Part shown: positions 43,231 through 53,063 of the stretch, one piece after another
Layout of the letters: each line of letters starts with the position of its first letter
Numbering within the stretch: the stretch's first letter is position 1
NCBI RefSeq assembly: GCF_002127265.1
Contig: NZ_NFUU01000002.1
Span: 585,054-649,053 of the forward strand
Reading direction: 5' to 3'
From: Hydrogenophaga sp. IBVHS1
GTDB taxonomy: Bacteria; Pseudomonadota; Gammaproteobacteria; Burkholderiales; Burkholderiaceae_C
DNA: 64,000 nucleotides
The notes under the pieces: generated by a model
What the model was told of the DNA's origin: nothing
What the model saw: the letters and a program-made list of their open reading frames with translations, nothing else
Database searches by the model: none
Translations under genes and position numbers: made by a program

Positions 43231-45174
43231 ATGAGTTTCAATCAGGACTTCGAGCAACACGGTGTGTGGCGCAAGCAGTTTGCCTTGCGCCTGAGGCTGT
43301 TGTCTGAATGGCTGACGGACCACGACCTGATGGAGTCCGGTGTGCGCGAGCGGCTGGACCAACTGCACGCGCAGGTAAAGAACGACAAGATCATGGTGGC
43401 CTTCGTGGCCGAGTTCTCGCGTGGCAAGTCCGAACTGATCAACGCGGTTTTCTTTGCTGGCTATGGGCGTCGCATCATGCCGGCGAGCGCGGGGCGCACC
43501 ACCATGTGTCCCACGGAGCTCGGCTACGACGCCGATATTCCCCCTTGCCTCCGGCTGCTGCCAATCGAGACGCGGCTGCAGCCGCAGTCGTTGCTGGACT
43601 GGCGCAACGCGCCGGACAAATGGGAGCGTGTCGACCTTGACGTCACCGACGCCAAGCAGCTGGCGCGCGCGATCCAGAAGGTGGCTGAAGTGCGCCGGGT
43701 GACGCAGGCCGAGGCCGCCGCGCTCGGCTTCTGGCACGAAGAGGTTCCCGAGGACAACCCCCTGCCCGGTGCCGATGGCCTGATCGAGGTGCCGCGCTGG
43801 CGCCATGCGTTGATCAACATGGCGCATCCCTTGCTCAAGCAAGGCCTGGTGATTCTGGACACGCCTGGCCTGAATGCCATCGGAGCCGAGCCTGAGCTCA
43901 CCGTGAGCCTGTTGCCTCAGGCGCATGCGGTGGTGTTCATCCTGGCCGCCGATACGGGCGTGACCAAGTCCGACCTGACCATCTGGCGCCAGCATCTCGC
44001 GGTGCTGGGTGAGGGTCGCGAGTCGCGCCTGGTGGTGCTCAACAAGATCGACACGATGTGGGACGCGCTCAGTTCACCCGAGCAGGTGCAACTGCAGATT
44101 GCGTCCCAGCGCACCGACTCCGCCGAAATTCTGGGCCTGGAGCCGCGGCAGGTGCTGGCGGTGTCTGCACAGAAGGGCTTGCTGGCCAAGGTGAGCCGCG
44201 ACAAGAAGCTGCTGCAGGCCAGCAACCTCATGGAGCTGGAAACCGCGCTGGGTGTGGACCTGCTGGGCCAGCGTCGCAAGATCCTGGGTGCGGCAGTGGC
44301 CTCGGGCATCCAGTCACTGCGCATCGAAACCGGCCGCATGGTGCACACCCGCGCCCGCGATCTGGTTGAACAGATCCAGGAACTCGAAGGTCTGCGCGGC
44401 AAGAACACCGGCGTGATCAAACAGATGCGTCTGCGCATCGAGCAGGAGCAGGCCGATTTCGATGCCAGCGGCGCCAAGATCCAGGCGGTGCGGTCGGTGC
44501 ACCTGCGCTTGCTGAAAGACCTGTTTGCGCTGCTCAGCTCGACACACCTCAAGGCGGAGGTGGGCGTGCTGGGCAAGGCCCTCAAGCAACCCGGTATCAA
44601 GCTGGGTGTGCGCCGCGCCTACGACCAGACCTTCGATCGCCTGCGTGCCGACCTCATCAAGGCCGACCGCATGGCTGGCGACATCCAGTCCATGCTTGAG
44701 GGCAGCTTCAAGAATCTCAACGCCGAGTACAGCTTCTCGCTTCAGGCGCCCACGCCGCCGAGGCTGGGTCAGTACGTCAAAGACCTCGACCTGATTGAAA
44801 AGAGCCACCTGCAATACCTGAGCCTGGGCAACGCTTTGCGTCTGGCGCAGCCCGAGTTTGCGGAGCGCCTGGCGCGGGCGCTCATGAGCCGCCTGCGCGT
44901 GGTGTACGACACCGCCGTCAATGAGGTGGAGTTGTGGAACAAGTCGGCCGCCGCCCAGCTTGACGCGCAATTGCGCGAACGCCGGCGAAATTTCAGCCGT
45001 CGGATCGAGGCGGTTGCGCGCATCCAGCAGGCCGCTGGCGGCCTCGACGAACGCATTCGTGAGCTGCAATCCCTGCAGGCTGATCTCAACCAGCTCGAGA
45101 CCAAGCTGGCCGAGCTCACCGACCATCTGCTGGAAGCCCCAGAGGACGAACCCGCCGAAGCTCTGGCGGCATGA
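43231..45174 (+). CDS. Dynamin-family GTPase
   Basis: This is a 647-residue large GTPase. The P-loop is VAEFSRGKSELIN (residues about 58-71), with Ala where most members have Gly at the first position. RTTMCPTEL is the switch I region, LVILDTPGLNAIG holds G3 and LNKIDTMWD is G4. The C-terminal half is mostly helical coiled coil, ending in an acidic tail. It probably remodels membranes or responds to stress. It sits between mutM and mutY and overlaps mutY by four bases; the biological reason for the linkage is unknown. Confidence 0.88.
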   Translation: MSFNQDFEQHGVWRKQFALRLRLLSEWLTDHDLMESGVRERLDQLHAQVKNDKIMVAFVAEFSRGKSELINAVFFAGYGRRIMPASAGRTTMCPTELGYDADIPPCLRLLPIETRLQPQSLLDWRNAPDKWERVDLDVTDAKQLARAIQKVAEVRRVTQAEAAALGFWHEEVPEDNPLPGADGLIEVPRWRHALINMAHPLLKQGLVILDTPGLNAIGAEPELTVSLLPQAHAVVFILAADTGVTKSDLTIWRQHLAVLGEGRESRLVVLNKIDTMWDALSSPEQVQLQIASQRTDSAEILGLEPRQVLAVSAQKGLLAKVSRDKKLLQASNLMELETALGVDLLGQRRKILGAAVASGIQSLRIETGRMVHTRARDLVEQIQELEGLRGKNTGVIKQMRLRIEQEQADFDASGAKIQAVRSVHLRLLKDLFALLSSTHLKAEVGVLGKALKQPGIKLGVRRAYDQTFDRLRADLIKADRMAGDIQSMLEGSFKNLNAEYSFSLQAPTPPRLGQYVKDLDLIEKSHLQYLSLGNALRLAQPEFAERLARALMSRLRVVYDTAVNEVELWNKSAAAQLDAQLRERRRNFSRRIEAVARIQQAAGGLDERIRELQSLQADLNQLETKLAELTDHLLEAPEDEPAEALAA

Positions 45175-46241
45175 CGCGCCCGGCCTTGCCGCGCGAGTTT
45201 GCATCGCGCCTCATCGAGTGGCAGCGCAGCGCGGGTCGCAGCGGGCTGCCTTGGCAGGGGACGCGCGATCCCTACCGCGTGTGGCTCTCTGAAGTCATGT
45301 TGCAGCAGACGCAGGTGAGCACGGTGCTGTCTTATTTCCCCCGGTTCCTCGCACGCTTTCCCGATGTGAAGGCGCTTGCTGAGGCATTGCCAGACGACGT
45401 GATGGCCCTGTGGAGCGGTCTTGGTTACTACAGCCGGGCGCGCAACCTGCACCGTTGCGCTCAGGTGGTGATGACCGAACACGCCGGCGTGTTTCCGGAC
45501 ACCGCCGAGGTGTTGCAGACGCTGCCGGGTATCGGCGCCTCCACGGCGGCTGCGATTGCAGCGTTCTGTCATGGTGAGCGCATTTCCATTCTGGATGGCA
45601 ACGTGCGACGCGTGCTGTCGCGGCTGCTGGCATTTGAAGGCGATCTGGCGCAGGCCGGACCGCAGCGCGAGCTCTGGGGCATTGCTCAGGCGCTGCTGCC
45701 CGACGCGCCCACGCCAGACGACATGACCGCCTACACACAGGGACTGATGGATCTGGGGGCGACGCTGTGCCAGCGCAGTCGACCAGCCTGTGCACGGTGT
45801 CCGGTGCGGTCGATCTGCCGCGCCCACGGCGCGGGAGAGGAACAGCGTTTCCCGGTGAAAACCCGGCGTCTGGTGCGCAAATTCGAGCGTTGGTGGTTGC
45901 TGCTTTTGCGAACAAAAGACCCCAGCGGGCAGGAACGCTTCTGGCTGGAGCGCCGGCCCGCTCCGGGGATCTGGGCCGGCCTGTATTGCCCGCCGGTGTT
46001 CGCCGAAGAAAAAGCCCTTTTCGACGTGTTACCCCCATTGCTCCGCGAGAAGCTGCAACCTCTGGAGCCCGTGGCACACAGTCTCACCCACCGGGAGCTG
46101 CACCTTCACCCCATGTTGCTGGACGCGATCCCCGATTCGGATCTTCCGACCATGGCCACAGGCCAATGGGTCGAGGCCGACGCGCTGATCGACCATGGCT
46201 TGCCCACGCCAGTTCGCCAACTGCTTGGCCGCCTGATTTAG
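45171..46241 (+). CDS. mutY: A/G-specific adenine glycosylase MutY
   Basis: This is a 356-residue enzyme that removes adenine mispaired with 8-oxoguanine. [27 protein letters not shown] holds the catalytic Glu, [16 protein letters not shown] is the helix-hairpin-helix, and D is in [11 protein letters not shown]. The iron-sulfur cluster is C-x6-C-x2-C-x5-C in [17 protein letters not shown]. The C-terminal NUDIX-like domain ends normally. The stop overlaps the convergent rapZ stop. Confidence 0.96.
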   Translation: MTRPALPREFASRLIEWQRSAGRSGLPWQGTRDPYRVWLSEVMLQQTQVSTVLSYFPRFLARFPDVKALAEALPDDVMALWSGLGYYSRARNLHRCAQVVMTEHAGVFPDTAEVLQTLPGIGASTAAAIAAFCHGERISILDGNVRRVLSRLLAFEGDLAQAGPQRELWGIAQALLPDAPTPDDMTAYTQGLMDLGATLCQRSRPACARCPVRSICRAHGAGEEQRFPVKTRRLVRKFERWWLLLLRTKDPSGQERFWLERRPAPGIWAGLYCPPVFAEEKALFDVLPPLLREKLQPLEPVAHSLTHRELHLHPMLLDAIPDSDLPTMATGQWVEADALIDHGLPTPVRQLLGRLI

Positions 46242-47149
46242 GGAGCAGCGCGCAGCCAGGCGTCCAGCTCGCGGTGGCGGACCCGCGTGGACCATTCCGC
46301 ACGAAAAGCCTGCGCCAGGCGCTCCGCCAGATACACCGAACGGTGCTGACCGCCCGTGCAACCAAGGGCCACCGTGACGTAGCTGCGGTGGTCGCGCAGC
46401 ATATGTGGCATCCAGTGCCGCAGAAAGTCGCTGATCTGCTGCTCCATCTGGACCACCTCTGGCTGTGCCGCCAGATACGCGGCCACAGGCACGTCCAGTC
46501 CGCTCAGGGGCTTGAGCTCGGTTTCGTAGTGCGGGTTGGGCAACATGCGCACGTCGAAGACGAAATCGGCATCCATGGGGACACCCCGCTTGAATGCAAA
46601 GGACTCGAAGACCAGCGTCAGTGGGGCTTGTGTTGCGCCCAGCATGTCCTTGACCTGGCTGCGCAACCGCATGGGGCGGATCAGGCTCGTGTCGATCACC
46701 AGCGCCTGCTCGCGCAACTCGGCCAGCAGCTCGCGCTCGTGCTCGATGGCATCCACCAGGGCGCGGTGCTGGTCGTTCACCACCTTGAGCGAGAGCGGAT
46801 GCAACCGGCGAGTTTCGGAGAAGCGACGCACCAGGGTTTCAGTGGTCGCATCCAGGAACACGGTGGTGAGGTTGACGGGACGGTCGGGATCGTTCTGCAG
46901 GCGAGCCAGGCGTCGCGGCAGACCGGGCAGCGAGGAAGCGCTGCGCACGTCCATGGCGATCGCCACCTTGTCCGCGCGCTGGTTCTGCTCCAGTTCAATG
47001 AAGGCTTCCAGCAACTCGGGTGGCAGGTTGTCGACGCAGTAGAACCCCACATCCTCCAGCGCGGTGAGCGCCACCGATTTGCCCGAACCGGACATGCCTG
47101 TGATCAGAACCAGTTGGGTTGGTGAGTCAGGGGTGAGCGGCGCGTTCAT
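46238..47149 (-). CDS. rapZ: RNase adapter protein RapZ
   Basis: This is a 303-residue P-loop protein. [16 protein letters not shown] is the nucleotide motif near residue 15, and the C-terminal RNA-binding half has [20 protein letters not shown]. In enterobacteria RapZ directs RNase E to a small RNA controlling amino-sugar synthesis; the role in this lineage is less sure. ATG 47149 is chosen; a GTG at 47161 immediately after the recN stop is an alternative. Confidence 0.93.
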   Translation of the reverse strand: MNAPLTPDSPTQLVLITGMSGSGKSVALTALEDVGFYCVDNLPPELLEAFIELEQNQRADKVAIAMDVRSASSLPGLPRRLARLQNDPDRPVNLTTVFLDATTETLVRRFSETRRLHPLSLKVVNDQHRALVDAIEHERELLAELREQALVIDTSLIRPMRLRSQVKDMLGATQAPLTLVFESFAFKRGVPMDADFVFDVRMLPNPHYETELKPLSGLDVPVAAYLAAQPEVVQMEQQISDFLRHWMPHMLRDHRSYVTVALGCTGGQHRSVYLAERLAQAFRAEWSTRVRHRELDAWLRAAP

Positions 47150-47161
47150 CTCAGTGGGCAC

Positions 47162-48805
47162 TCAGGTGGTCAACATCTCGCGCGCATGCGCCAGCGAAAT
47201 TTCCGACTGCTCGCCACCGCCCAGCATGCGGGCGAGTTCGCGGACCCTAACTTCGTGTTCGATGGGCGCCACCGTGCTCTGGGTCTGCCGTCCCACGGCC
47301 TGTTTGCTGACCAGCAGGTGGTGGTCAGCGCAAGCGGCCACCTGGGGAAGATGTGTCACGGCCAGCACCTGACGGTCTTTGCCAAGCTGCCGCAGCAACT
47401 GGCCCACCGTGTGCGCAACGGCGCCGCCGATGCCCGAATCCACTTCGTCAAAGATGAGCGTGGGCGCCTGGCCCAGGCGGCTGGTGACGACCGAGATGGC
47501 CAGCGCAATGCGCGAGAGTTCGCCGCCCGAGGCCACCTTGCCCACTGGCTTGGGGGTGGCGCCGGCATGACCCGCGACGCGGAACTCCACCTGCTCGGCG
47601 CCATGCGCCTGGGGCTCGTCCAGCGGCAACAGCGCCACTTCAAAGGTACCGCCTTGCATGCCCAGGGTCTGCATGGTCTGAGTGACCGCCCTGGAAAGCT
47701 TGGGTGCCGCCTTCTGACGTTCTTTGGAAACCGACTGCAACGCGGCGGAAAACGCTTTCCAGCCGCTCCGCTCGGCCTTCTGCAGCGCGTCGATGTCGAG
47801 CGCCTGGTCCACGCGGGCAAGCTCTTCCTTCCATTGCGCGTGCACCTCGGCCAGCTCCTCCGGTGCGCGCCGGTAGCGGCGTGCCAGTGAGACCCAGAGC
47901 GCGAGGCGCTGGTCCAGGGCCTCAAGATTTCCCGGATCCTGATCAGCGTGGCGCACGTAGTGGTGCAGCCCATGCACCGTGTCCTGCACCTGGGCCAGCG
48001 CGCCTTCAAGCGCTTCAACACTGCTGATGAACTGCGGTTCGATATGGGCCTGGGCCTGCAGCGCTGCCAGCGCGCGATGGATGAGGCCAGCCGCATTCGT
48101 GTCGTCGTCGTCCAGCGCGTTGATGGCGGTTTGGGCCGCTTCCATCAACGCTTGCGAGTTCGCGAGTCGACCGTGCTGTGCGTTGAGCTCGCTCCACTCG
48201 CCGATCTGTGGCGCGAGCTTGTCGAGTTCGGCGATCTGCCAGGACAGGCGTTCGCTTTCCTGTTGCAGCGTAGCCTGCTTCTCGATGGCTGCATCCAGCG
48301 CCTTGCGGCTCTGGCGCCATTGGGTCCAGGCTCTGGAGGCGGGCGCGGTGTCAATGCCGGCGTAGGCATCCAGCAGCTCGCGCACTGCGTCGGCGCGGGT
48401 GAGGCTCTGCCAGGCATGCTGGCCATGGATGTCGACCAAACCATCGGCCAGTGTCTTGAGTTGAGCCACCGTGGCCGCGCTGCCGTTGATCCACGCGCGG
48501 CTGCGACCATCGGTGTCCACCGTGCGGCGCAACAACAAGCCGTCCTCGATGGGGAAACCCTGCTCTTCGAGCCATGGCCCCAGCGAGGCCGGCGCGTCGA
48601 ATTCGGCCGCGATGTCACAGCGTGCCGCGCCTTCGCGCACCACACCACTCTCAGCCCTGGCACCCAGAGCGAGTTGCAACGCGTCGATCAGGATGGACTT
48701 GCCGGCGCCGGTTTCGCCGGTGAGCACGCCGAAGCCGCCCTCCAGTTCCAGGTCCAGCGATTGCACGATGACAAAGTCTTTCAGGACAATGCGTCGAAGG
48801 CTCAT
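47162..48805 (-). CDS. recN: DNA repair protein RecN
   Basis: This is a 547-residue SMC-like ATPase for double-strand break repair. The Walker A motif is LTGETGAGKSILIDAL near residue 30, the signature is SGGELSRIALAI and Walker B is TLIFDEVDSGIGG; two long coiled coils lie between. It is followed immediately by rapZ and preceded by nadK, so recN probably shares the nadK transcript. No LexA box was recognised upstream. Confidence 0.95.
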   Translation of the reverse strand: MSLRRIVLKDFVIVQSLDLELEGGFGVLTGETGAGKSILIDALQLALGARAESGVVREGAARCDIAAEFDAPASLGPWLEEQGFPIEDGLLLRRTVDTDGRSRAWINGSAATVAQLKTLADGLVDIHGQHAWQSLTRADAVRELLDAYAGIDTAPASRAWTQWRQSRKALDAAIEKQATLQQESERLSWQIAELDKLAPQIGEWSELNAQHGRLANSQALMEAAQTAINALDDDDTNAAGLIHRALAALQAQAHIEPQFISSVEALEGALAQVQDTVHGLHHYVRHADQDPGNLEALDQRLALWVSLARRYRRAPEELAEVHAQWKEELARVDQALDIDALQKAERSGWKAFSAALQSVSKERQKAAPKLSRAVTQTMQTLGMQGGTFEVALLPLDEPQAHGAEQVEFRVAGHAGATPKPVGKVASGGELSRIALAISVVTSRLGQAPTLIFDEVDSGIGGAVAHTVGQLLRQLGKDRQVLAVTHLPQVAACADHHLLVSKQAVGRQTQSTVAPIEHEVRVRELARMLGGGEQSEISLAHAREMLTT

Positions 48806-48809
48806 CGGG

Positions 48810-49727
48810 TCATGCTCCCTCGTTCCAGTGCAGCTTTTTGCGCAAGGTGTCGAAATAGCTCCAGCCCAACGGGTGCAGCAGGCGAAGCGCGTGCTCGGAG
48901 CGGCGCACCACGATTCGGTCGCCGTGCAGCAGGCTGGTGAGCGACTGCATGTCGAAATTGGCGCTGGCGTCGCGACCCGAAACGATCTCGACCGCGATCT
49001 CACAGTCCGAAGGCAGAACCACCGGCCGGTTCGACAGCGTGTGGGGTGCAATGGGCACCATCACCCAGCCACCCAGGGAGGGGTGCAACATGGGCCCGCC
49101 GGCCGACAGCGCGTAGGCGGTGGATCCGGTGGGTGAGGCAATGATCAGGCCATCGGCCCGCTGGTTCGCCACGAAGTGACCGTCGACCTCGACGCGCAGC
49201 TCGATCATGCTGGCCACGCCGCCCCGGTTGACCACCACGTCGTTGAGTGCGGTGGCCTCGAACACACAGCGCCCGTCGCGCCACACCGTGGCCGCCATGA
49301 GGGCACGCGGGTCTTCCTCAAAATGGCCATGCAGGATGGGCCGGAGCTTGTCCCGGTAGCTGTCGAAAGGAATGTCGGTGATGAAGCCAAGACGACCCTG
49401 GTTGATGCCCACCAGCGGAACGCCGTAGCGTGCCAGACGCCTTCCGATACCCAGCATGGTGCCGTCGCCACCCACCACCAAGGCCAGGTCGCAGTGCTCG
49501 CCCATCGCGGGAACGTCCAGGGCCGGGTACTGCAGCAAGCCGGTGTTGAGGGCAGTTTCCTGTTCCAACGAGACGTCGCACCCTTCTTCCAGCAGGAAGT
49601 TCGCGATCTCCTCCACCGCGTGGCGCGCGCCCGGCGCATGGTATTTGCCGATGACGACAACGTGCGCGAATCGAAGGGGATGGTCTTTGGCGGAAGGCGC
49701 GGACCGGGTCTCGGGGGGCAGGCTCAT
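48810..49727 (-). CDS. nadK: NAD kinase
   Basis: This is a 305-residue enzyme that phosphorylates NAD to NADP. The [14 protein letters not shown] motif, LNDVVVNRG, the [16 protein letters not shown] core and VLPSDCEI are all present. The first 15 or so residues are an ordinary variable extension. It is divergent from hrcA, an arrangement shared with many beta- and gammaproteobacteria (nadK-recN with heat-shock genes). Confidence 0.95.
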   Translation of the reverse strand: MSLPPETRSAPSAKDHPLRFAHVVVIGKYHAPGARHAVEEIANFLLEEGCDVSLEQETALNTGLLQYPALDVPAMGEHCDLALVVGGDGTMLGIGRRLARYGVPLVGINQGRLGFITDIPFDSYRDKLRPILHGHFEEDPRALMAATVWRDGRCVFEATALNDVVVNRGGVASMIELRVEVDGHFVANQRADGLIIASPTGSTAYALSAGGPMLHPSLGGWVMVPIAPHTLSNRPVVLPSDCEIAVEIVSGRDASANFDMQSLTSLLHGDRIVVRRSEHALRLLHPLGWSYFDTLRKKLHWNEGA

Positions 49728-49822
49728 GCGGCAAATTACAACATAGCTTGTTTGTGGGGGATTGCCCGAAAACCCTCGTACTTCGCCGGTTGGAGCCCAC
49801 CGACCTTCCTTAAAATGAAACG

Positions 49823-50842
49823 ATGTTGGATGACCGCGCCAAGTTGCTCCTCAAGGCCCTCGTCGAGCGATACATCGCCGACGGTCAGCCCGTGGGCTCG
49901 CGCACGCTCGCCAAGGCCGCGGGCATGGAACTCTCGCCCGCCACCATCCGCAACGTGATGAGCGACCTGGAAGAACTGGGCCTCATCGCCAGCCCGCACA
50001 CGTCGGCCGGCCGCATACCCACCGCAAAGGGTTACCGGCTTTTCGTGGACACCATGCTCACCGTGCGGCGCGAATCACTGTCGCCCGTCAGCGAAATGAC
50101 CGCCCCGGGCCTGGACGCTGGCCAGCCGCACCGGGTCATCAGCCAGGCCGCGCAGATGCTGTCGAGCCTGTCTCAGTTCGTCGGCGTCGTCATGGCACCT
50201 CGTCGCACCTCGGTGTTTCGCCATATCGAATTCCTCAGCCTCTCTGACAGACGGGTGCTCGTCATCCTGGTCTCGCCCGATGGGGAGGTTCAGAACCGCA
50301 TCATCCACACCCAGGTGAGTTTTACCCAGTCCCAGTTGCTCGAAGCGTCGAATTTCCTCAACACCCATTACGCCGGCCTCACCATGGAAGCGGTGCGCGA
50401 GCGCCTTCGCACCGAGGTCGATGCCCTGCGCGGCGAGATCGCCGAGCTCATGAAAATGGCCGTGGACATCGGCACCGAGGCGAGCCAGGCCCAGGACGAG
50501 GTGGTGGTGTCTGGCGAGAGAAACCTGCTTTCGGTGAGCGAGTTCTCCAGCGACATGGGCAACCTGCGCCGCATGTTCGATCTGTTCGAGCAGAAGACCC
50601 AGCTTATCCGTCTGCTGGATGTCTCTGCCCAGGCCGATGGCATTCGCATCTACATTGGTGGTGAGAGTCAGGTCGTGCCCTACGAAGATCTTTCCGTGGT
50701 CACCGCGCCCTACGAGGTGGATGGGCAGGTGGTTGGCACGCTGGGCGTGATCGGGCCGCAGCGCATGTCCTATGAACGCATGATCCAGATCGTGGACGTG
50801 ACGTCAAAGCTGGTGGGCAATGCGCTCAGCCACCACAAGTGA
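49823..50842 (+). CDS. hrcA: Heat-inducible transcription repressor HrcA
   Basis: This is a 339-residue repressor of class I heat-shock operons. The N-terminal winged helix contains [41 protein letters not shown], followed by a GAF-like domain. No CIRCE element (TTAGCACTC-N9-GAGTGCTAA) is present upstream, so it is probably not autoregulated here. A TTAAAAT box at 49811-49817 is promoter-like but very close to the start. Confidence 0.96.
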   Translation: MLDDRAKLLLKALVERYIADGQPVGSRTLAKAAGMELSPATIRNVMSDLEELGLIASPHTSAGRIPTAKGYRLFVDTMLTVRRESLSPVSEMTAPGLDAGQPHRVISQAAQMLSSLSQFVGVVMAPRRTSVFRHIEFLSLSDRRVLVILVSPDGEVQNRIIHTQVSFTQSQLLEASNFLNTHYAGLTMEAVRERLRTEVDALRGEIAELMKMAVDIGTEASQAQDEVVVSGERNLLSVSEFSSDMGNLRRMFDLFEQKTQLIRLLDVSAQADGIRIYIGGESQVVPYEDLSVVTAPYEVDGQVVGTLGVIGPQRMSYERMIQIVDVTSKLVGNALSHHK

Positions 50843-50883
50843 ATGAAATGGTGCTCGGCGCGGCACCTACAATCGCCGCTTCC

Positions 50884-50960
50884 GGGCCGTTAGCTCAGTT
50901 GGTTAGAGCAGAGGACTCATAATCCTTTGGTCGTTGGTTCAAGTCCAACACGGCCTACCA
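50884..50960 (+). tRNA. tRNA with CAT anticodon, probable tRNA-Ile2
   Basis: This is a 77-base tRNA with encoded CCA. The anticodon loop CTCATAA reads CAT. Acceptor pairs C4-G69 and C5-G68 are the ones I recall as TilS identity elements of tRNA-Ile2, where C34 becomes lysidine; elongator Met tRNAs differ there. The variable and T arms (GGTCG, GTTGGTTCAAGTCCAAC) also resemble Ile2. A TACAAT box at 50870-50875 is a likely -10. Confidence 0.85.
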
Positions 50961-50992
50961 GCGTAAAAATTGCTGCTACAATCTGAGGCTTC

Positions 50993-51069
50993 GCGGCTGT
51001 AGCTCAGTTGGATAGAGTACTTGGCTACGAACCAAGGGGTCGTGGGTTCAATTCCTGCCAGCCGCACCA
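50993..51069 (+). tRNA. tRNA-Arg (anticodon ACG)
   Basis: This is a 77-base tRNA with encoded CCA. The anticodon arm TTGGCTACGAACCAA reads ACG. The T arm is GTGGGTTCAATTCCTGC, and the acceptor stem GCGGCTG pairs with CAGCCGC. The integrase gene starts 104 bp downstream on the opposite strand, so the 3' half of this tRNA is the likely integration site of the element that follows. Confidence 0.95.
51045..51069 (+). other. Predicted attachment site (attL) in the 3' end of tRNA-Arg
   Basis: The T arm and acceptor 3' end of the tRNA-Arg gene (TTCAATTCCTGCC, then AGCCGCACCA) is the standard crossover target for tRNA-type tyrosine recombinases. The tRNA is intact, as expected because the element brings an identical 3' end. 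No second copy of this sequence was found to the end of the window, so the right attachment site lies outside. The exact core is not known. Confidence 0.55.
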
Positions 51070-51087
51070 GAACATCGTTCTAGATCA

Positions 51088-51120
51088 ACGGGTTAGCTCC
51101 AAAAGAGCTAGCCCGTTTTT
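51088..51120 (+). terminator. Terminator after tRNA-Arg
   Basis: ACGGGTTAGCTC (51088-51099) pairs with GAGCTAGCCCGT (51105-51116), with one wobble pair and a CAAAA loop, followed by a T-run. It ends the tRNA transcript. It lies inside the integrated element, just past the tRNA. Confidence 0.85.
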
Positions 51121-51172
51121 CTTTGCTGCGGGACTTTTGCGGGACTCGGAATTGATCATCAGCATCCGAGGC

Positions 51173-52297
51173 TCAAGTCCGTGTGCCAGCTTTCCGCACC
51201 GCATGCTCCGCTTTCAGCGCCTGGAGGCTCTTGTTCCAGCCATTGGTCGGCTGTGTGATCTTCTCCAGAGCTTCATGAAGTTCTCGAATCTGGGCCATTG
51301 AGTAGTGGTTGGTGACGGAGCGATTGCTGTGCCACAACACGTCTCGTCGAGTCGACTCACTGACTCCTGCCTCACGCAGTCGCATGCCCACGGTGTGTCG
51401 AAGGTCGTGGACACGCAGATCGCCCAGTGCTGCTCTTGAGCGTGCTGCCTGCCACGCACTGTTGTTCATTGCCTTAATTGGGCCCAGTTCACGGTGGCGC
51501 CAAGACATTGCAAAAACGTGGGTAGGGTGATGTCCTCGTGCTTCCTCAATCACCGCCTGAGAAATGCGGTTGCACACCACCAGCTTTGAAGTGCGGCGAC
51601 CTTTGACGTTTTCTGGTGGAGTCTCGAACACAGAGATGTTGAGCTCCGGTACTGGGATCTCCCAATCCCATTGGAGATTGCAAACCACGTCATCTCGTAC
51701 GCCACTGTGCAGGATAAACAGCGCCATGTCGTGAAGATGTTTCGGCAACTCCTTGAGCAAACGCTCCTGCTCGTCCCAGGTGATCGGTCGCGGCGACCGC
51801 TGATAACCTGTCAAAGGCAACATGGTGATTAGTGGGGCCGAGGCCAGCCAAGGCTTGCCCGACTCGGAGTCGCGCCATGTGCCCGCTGCCAGATTGAGCA
51901 CTCGACGCACCGCTCCCAAGCTCAGATTAATCGTTTTGTGTGAGATCTTTGCCTTGCGTCGAGCATCGATGAAAGGCTGCAGTGTTCCGGAGTGAACTTG
52001 CTCAAGCAGAAGGTCGCCAACGTACGGCATCACCGCCTTCAGGTGATAGCCAGATGACTCTACTGACGGAAGATGCACATTCTCTTCAATGTAGCGTCCA
52101 GCTGCTTGGTCGAAGGTGATCTGCGGGGTGCCGCCATGGACGCGCGTCTGCCGTAGTACCTCTAGTTCCCGGGTGAGCCACGCTTCTGCGTCTTCATACG
52201 ATTCAAAGCTTTGGTAAAGACGAACGCCTTCGACGAATTTGTCGACGACCCAGCTACCGTTTTGACGTTGATAGATGCCGGTTGATTTTTTTCCCAT
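51173..52297 (-). CDS. int: Tyrosine recombinase/integrase of the mobile element
   Basis: This is a 374-residue integrase. An N-terminal arm-binding region (residues about 1-50) and a core-binding domain precede the catalytic domain. Catalytic residues are R201 in HSGVRDDVV, H297-x-x-R300 in HDLRHTVG, H323 in LWHSNRS and the nucleophile Y332 in TNHYSMAQ. It is placed next to the tRNA-Arg target and transcribed toward it, as usual for integrative elements. The 5' end overlaps the small Xis-like gene by 136 bp in another frame. Confidence 0.93.
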   Translation of the reverse strand: MGKKSTGIYQRQNGSWVVDKFVEGVRLYQSFESYEDAEAWLTRELEVLRQTRVHGGTPQITFDQAAGRYIEENVHLPSVESSGYHLKAVMPYVGDLLLEQVHSGTLQPFIDARRKAKISHKTINLSLGAVRRVLNLAAGTWRDSESGKPWLASAPLITMLPLTGYQRSPRPITWDEQERLLKELPKHLHDMALFILHSGVRDDVVCNLQWDWEIPVPELNISVFETPPENVKGRRTSKLVVCNRISQAVIEEARGHHPTHVFAMSWRHRELGPIKAMNNSAWQAARSRAALGDLRVHDLRHTVGMRLREAGVSESTRRDVLWHSNRSVTNHYSMAQIRELHEALEKITQPTNGWNKSLQALKAEHAVRKAGTRT

Positions 52298-52566
52298 GGT
52301 GTTGCACTCGTTTTCTCAGGTTTGGTTTGCGTGTCGTCGGCGCGAGGGAACTCAGTGCCGGGTGCATTGAACATTTCGTATGCAATTGCCTTCACTTCTT
52401 CGCAAAGGAACAGGAGAGAAGTGCCTTGCTTTGTTGTTCTCAGGCGCGGCCTGATGTGCGTGTCGAAGTAGTTTGGCTTGACGCAAAGTGCTTGAATGGC
52501 ACGCTGGCGGTTCATGCAGTACAGAGGGAGCTCATCGTCGAAGTCGTGCCGTGGTTTTTCTTTCAT
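52162..52566 (-). CDS. Small Xis-like or DNA-binding protein overlapping the integrase
   Basis: This is a 134-residue protein. Residues 14-60 (RQRAIQALCVKPNYFDTHIRPRLRTTKQGTSLLF pattern) look like an excisionase-type winged helix-turn-helix; the C terminus is a low-complexity polar tail. ATG 52566 is preceded by a GAGAGAA site at suitable distance. It overlaps the integrase start by 136 bp, which suggests coupled expression and control of the direction of recombination. The family is not recognised with certainty. Confidence 0.65.
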   Translation of the reverse strand: MKEKPRHDFDDELPLYCMNRQRAIQALCVKPNYFDTHIRPRLRTTKQGTSLLFLCEEVKAIAYEMFNAPGTEFPRADDTQTKPEKTSATPWEKNQPASINVKTVAGSSTNSSKAFVFTKALNRMKTQKRGSPGN

Positions 52567-52801
52567 GTGTGGTTCTCTCTGATCAAGATTGCATAGGTCA
52601 GTCACTTGTCAAGAGCGCGGCAGTACGCAAGCGCCTCAGTGAGGCAAAGCCGAGCCTGGGCACAGACAACTTGCCCAAATGATGAAAAGGAAAAAAATGA
52701 ACAGCCCGCTTTGCGAAGAGCGGAACGGAAAATGCCTGTGTGGCCTGCGCAGAAGGCGGCCGGTGCGGAGCTGGCGCGTGAATGGCTGTAGCTCGCGATG
52801 A

Positions 52802-52839
52802 TTGAAGGATTTCGCCTTCACGCACTTGCGTGCGCCGAC
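52802..52839. repeat. Double-hairpin element, copy A
   Basis: Two adjacent stem-loops: GAAGG (52804-52808) with CCTTC (52815-52819), then CGCAC (52821-52825) with GTGCG (52830-52834) and loop TTGC. A related copy starts 154 bp downstream with a compensatory change in the second stem. Confidence 0.7.
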
Positions 52840-52924
52840 CTAGGTATCTTGGTCAGATCAGAATCAATCAGACGACCATGACCAGTCTTTTCATTCGAGA
52901 CTTGTCACAACGCTGATCCATGCA

Positions 52925-52952
52925 GAGTTCACTCATCATTAACGGTGAACTC
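52925..52952. repeat. 8-bp inverted repeat, operator-like
   Basis: GAGTTCAC (52925-52932) and GTGAACTC (52945-52952) are perfectly complementary arms 12 bp apart. The centre-to-centre distance of 20 bp is about two helical turns, suitable for a dimeric regulator. It ends four bases before copy B of the double hairpin. Confidence 0.65.
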
Positions 52953-52955
52953 AAG

Positions 52956-52997
52956 TTGAAGGAAGGCATGTGCCTTCACGTACTCTCGTACGGTGAC
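52956..52997. repeat. Double-hairpin element, copy B
   Basis: The first stem is GAAGGC (52962-52967) with GCCTTC (52972-52977). The second is CGTAC (52979-52983) with GTACG (52988-52992) and loop TCTC. It starts with the same TTGAAGG and ends with a GAC like copy A. Confidence 0.7.
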
Positions 52998-53063
52998 TAG
53001 AAATGTATTGGGCAGACCGAACCTGGTCAATCGATCCCGACCAGTCCCGCGCACTTACCCTTG

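Larger units (their letters stand above)
52567..53063. other. Gene-free stretch with several hairpins, next to the integrase
   Basis: No convincing gene is present. The stretch holds small inverted repeats at 52633-52645 (GCCTC-AGT-GAGGC) and 52705-52722, the duplicated double hairpin listed separately, and an 8-bp palindrome at 52925-52952. It would contain the promoter of the Xis-like and integrase genes and may hold arm-type integrase sites. Confidence 0.7.

Noticed and set aside
49728..49822. CIRCE element before hrcA
   Set aside because: The required inverted repeat is absent from the intergenic region.
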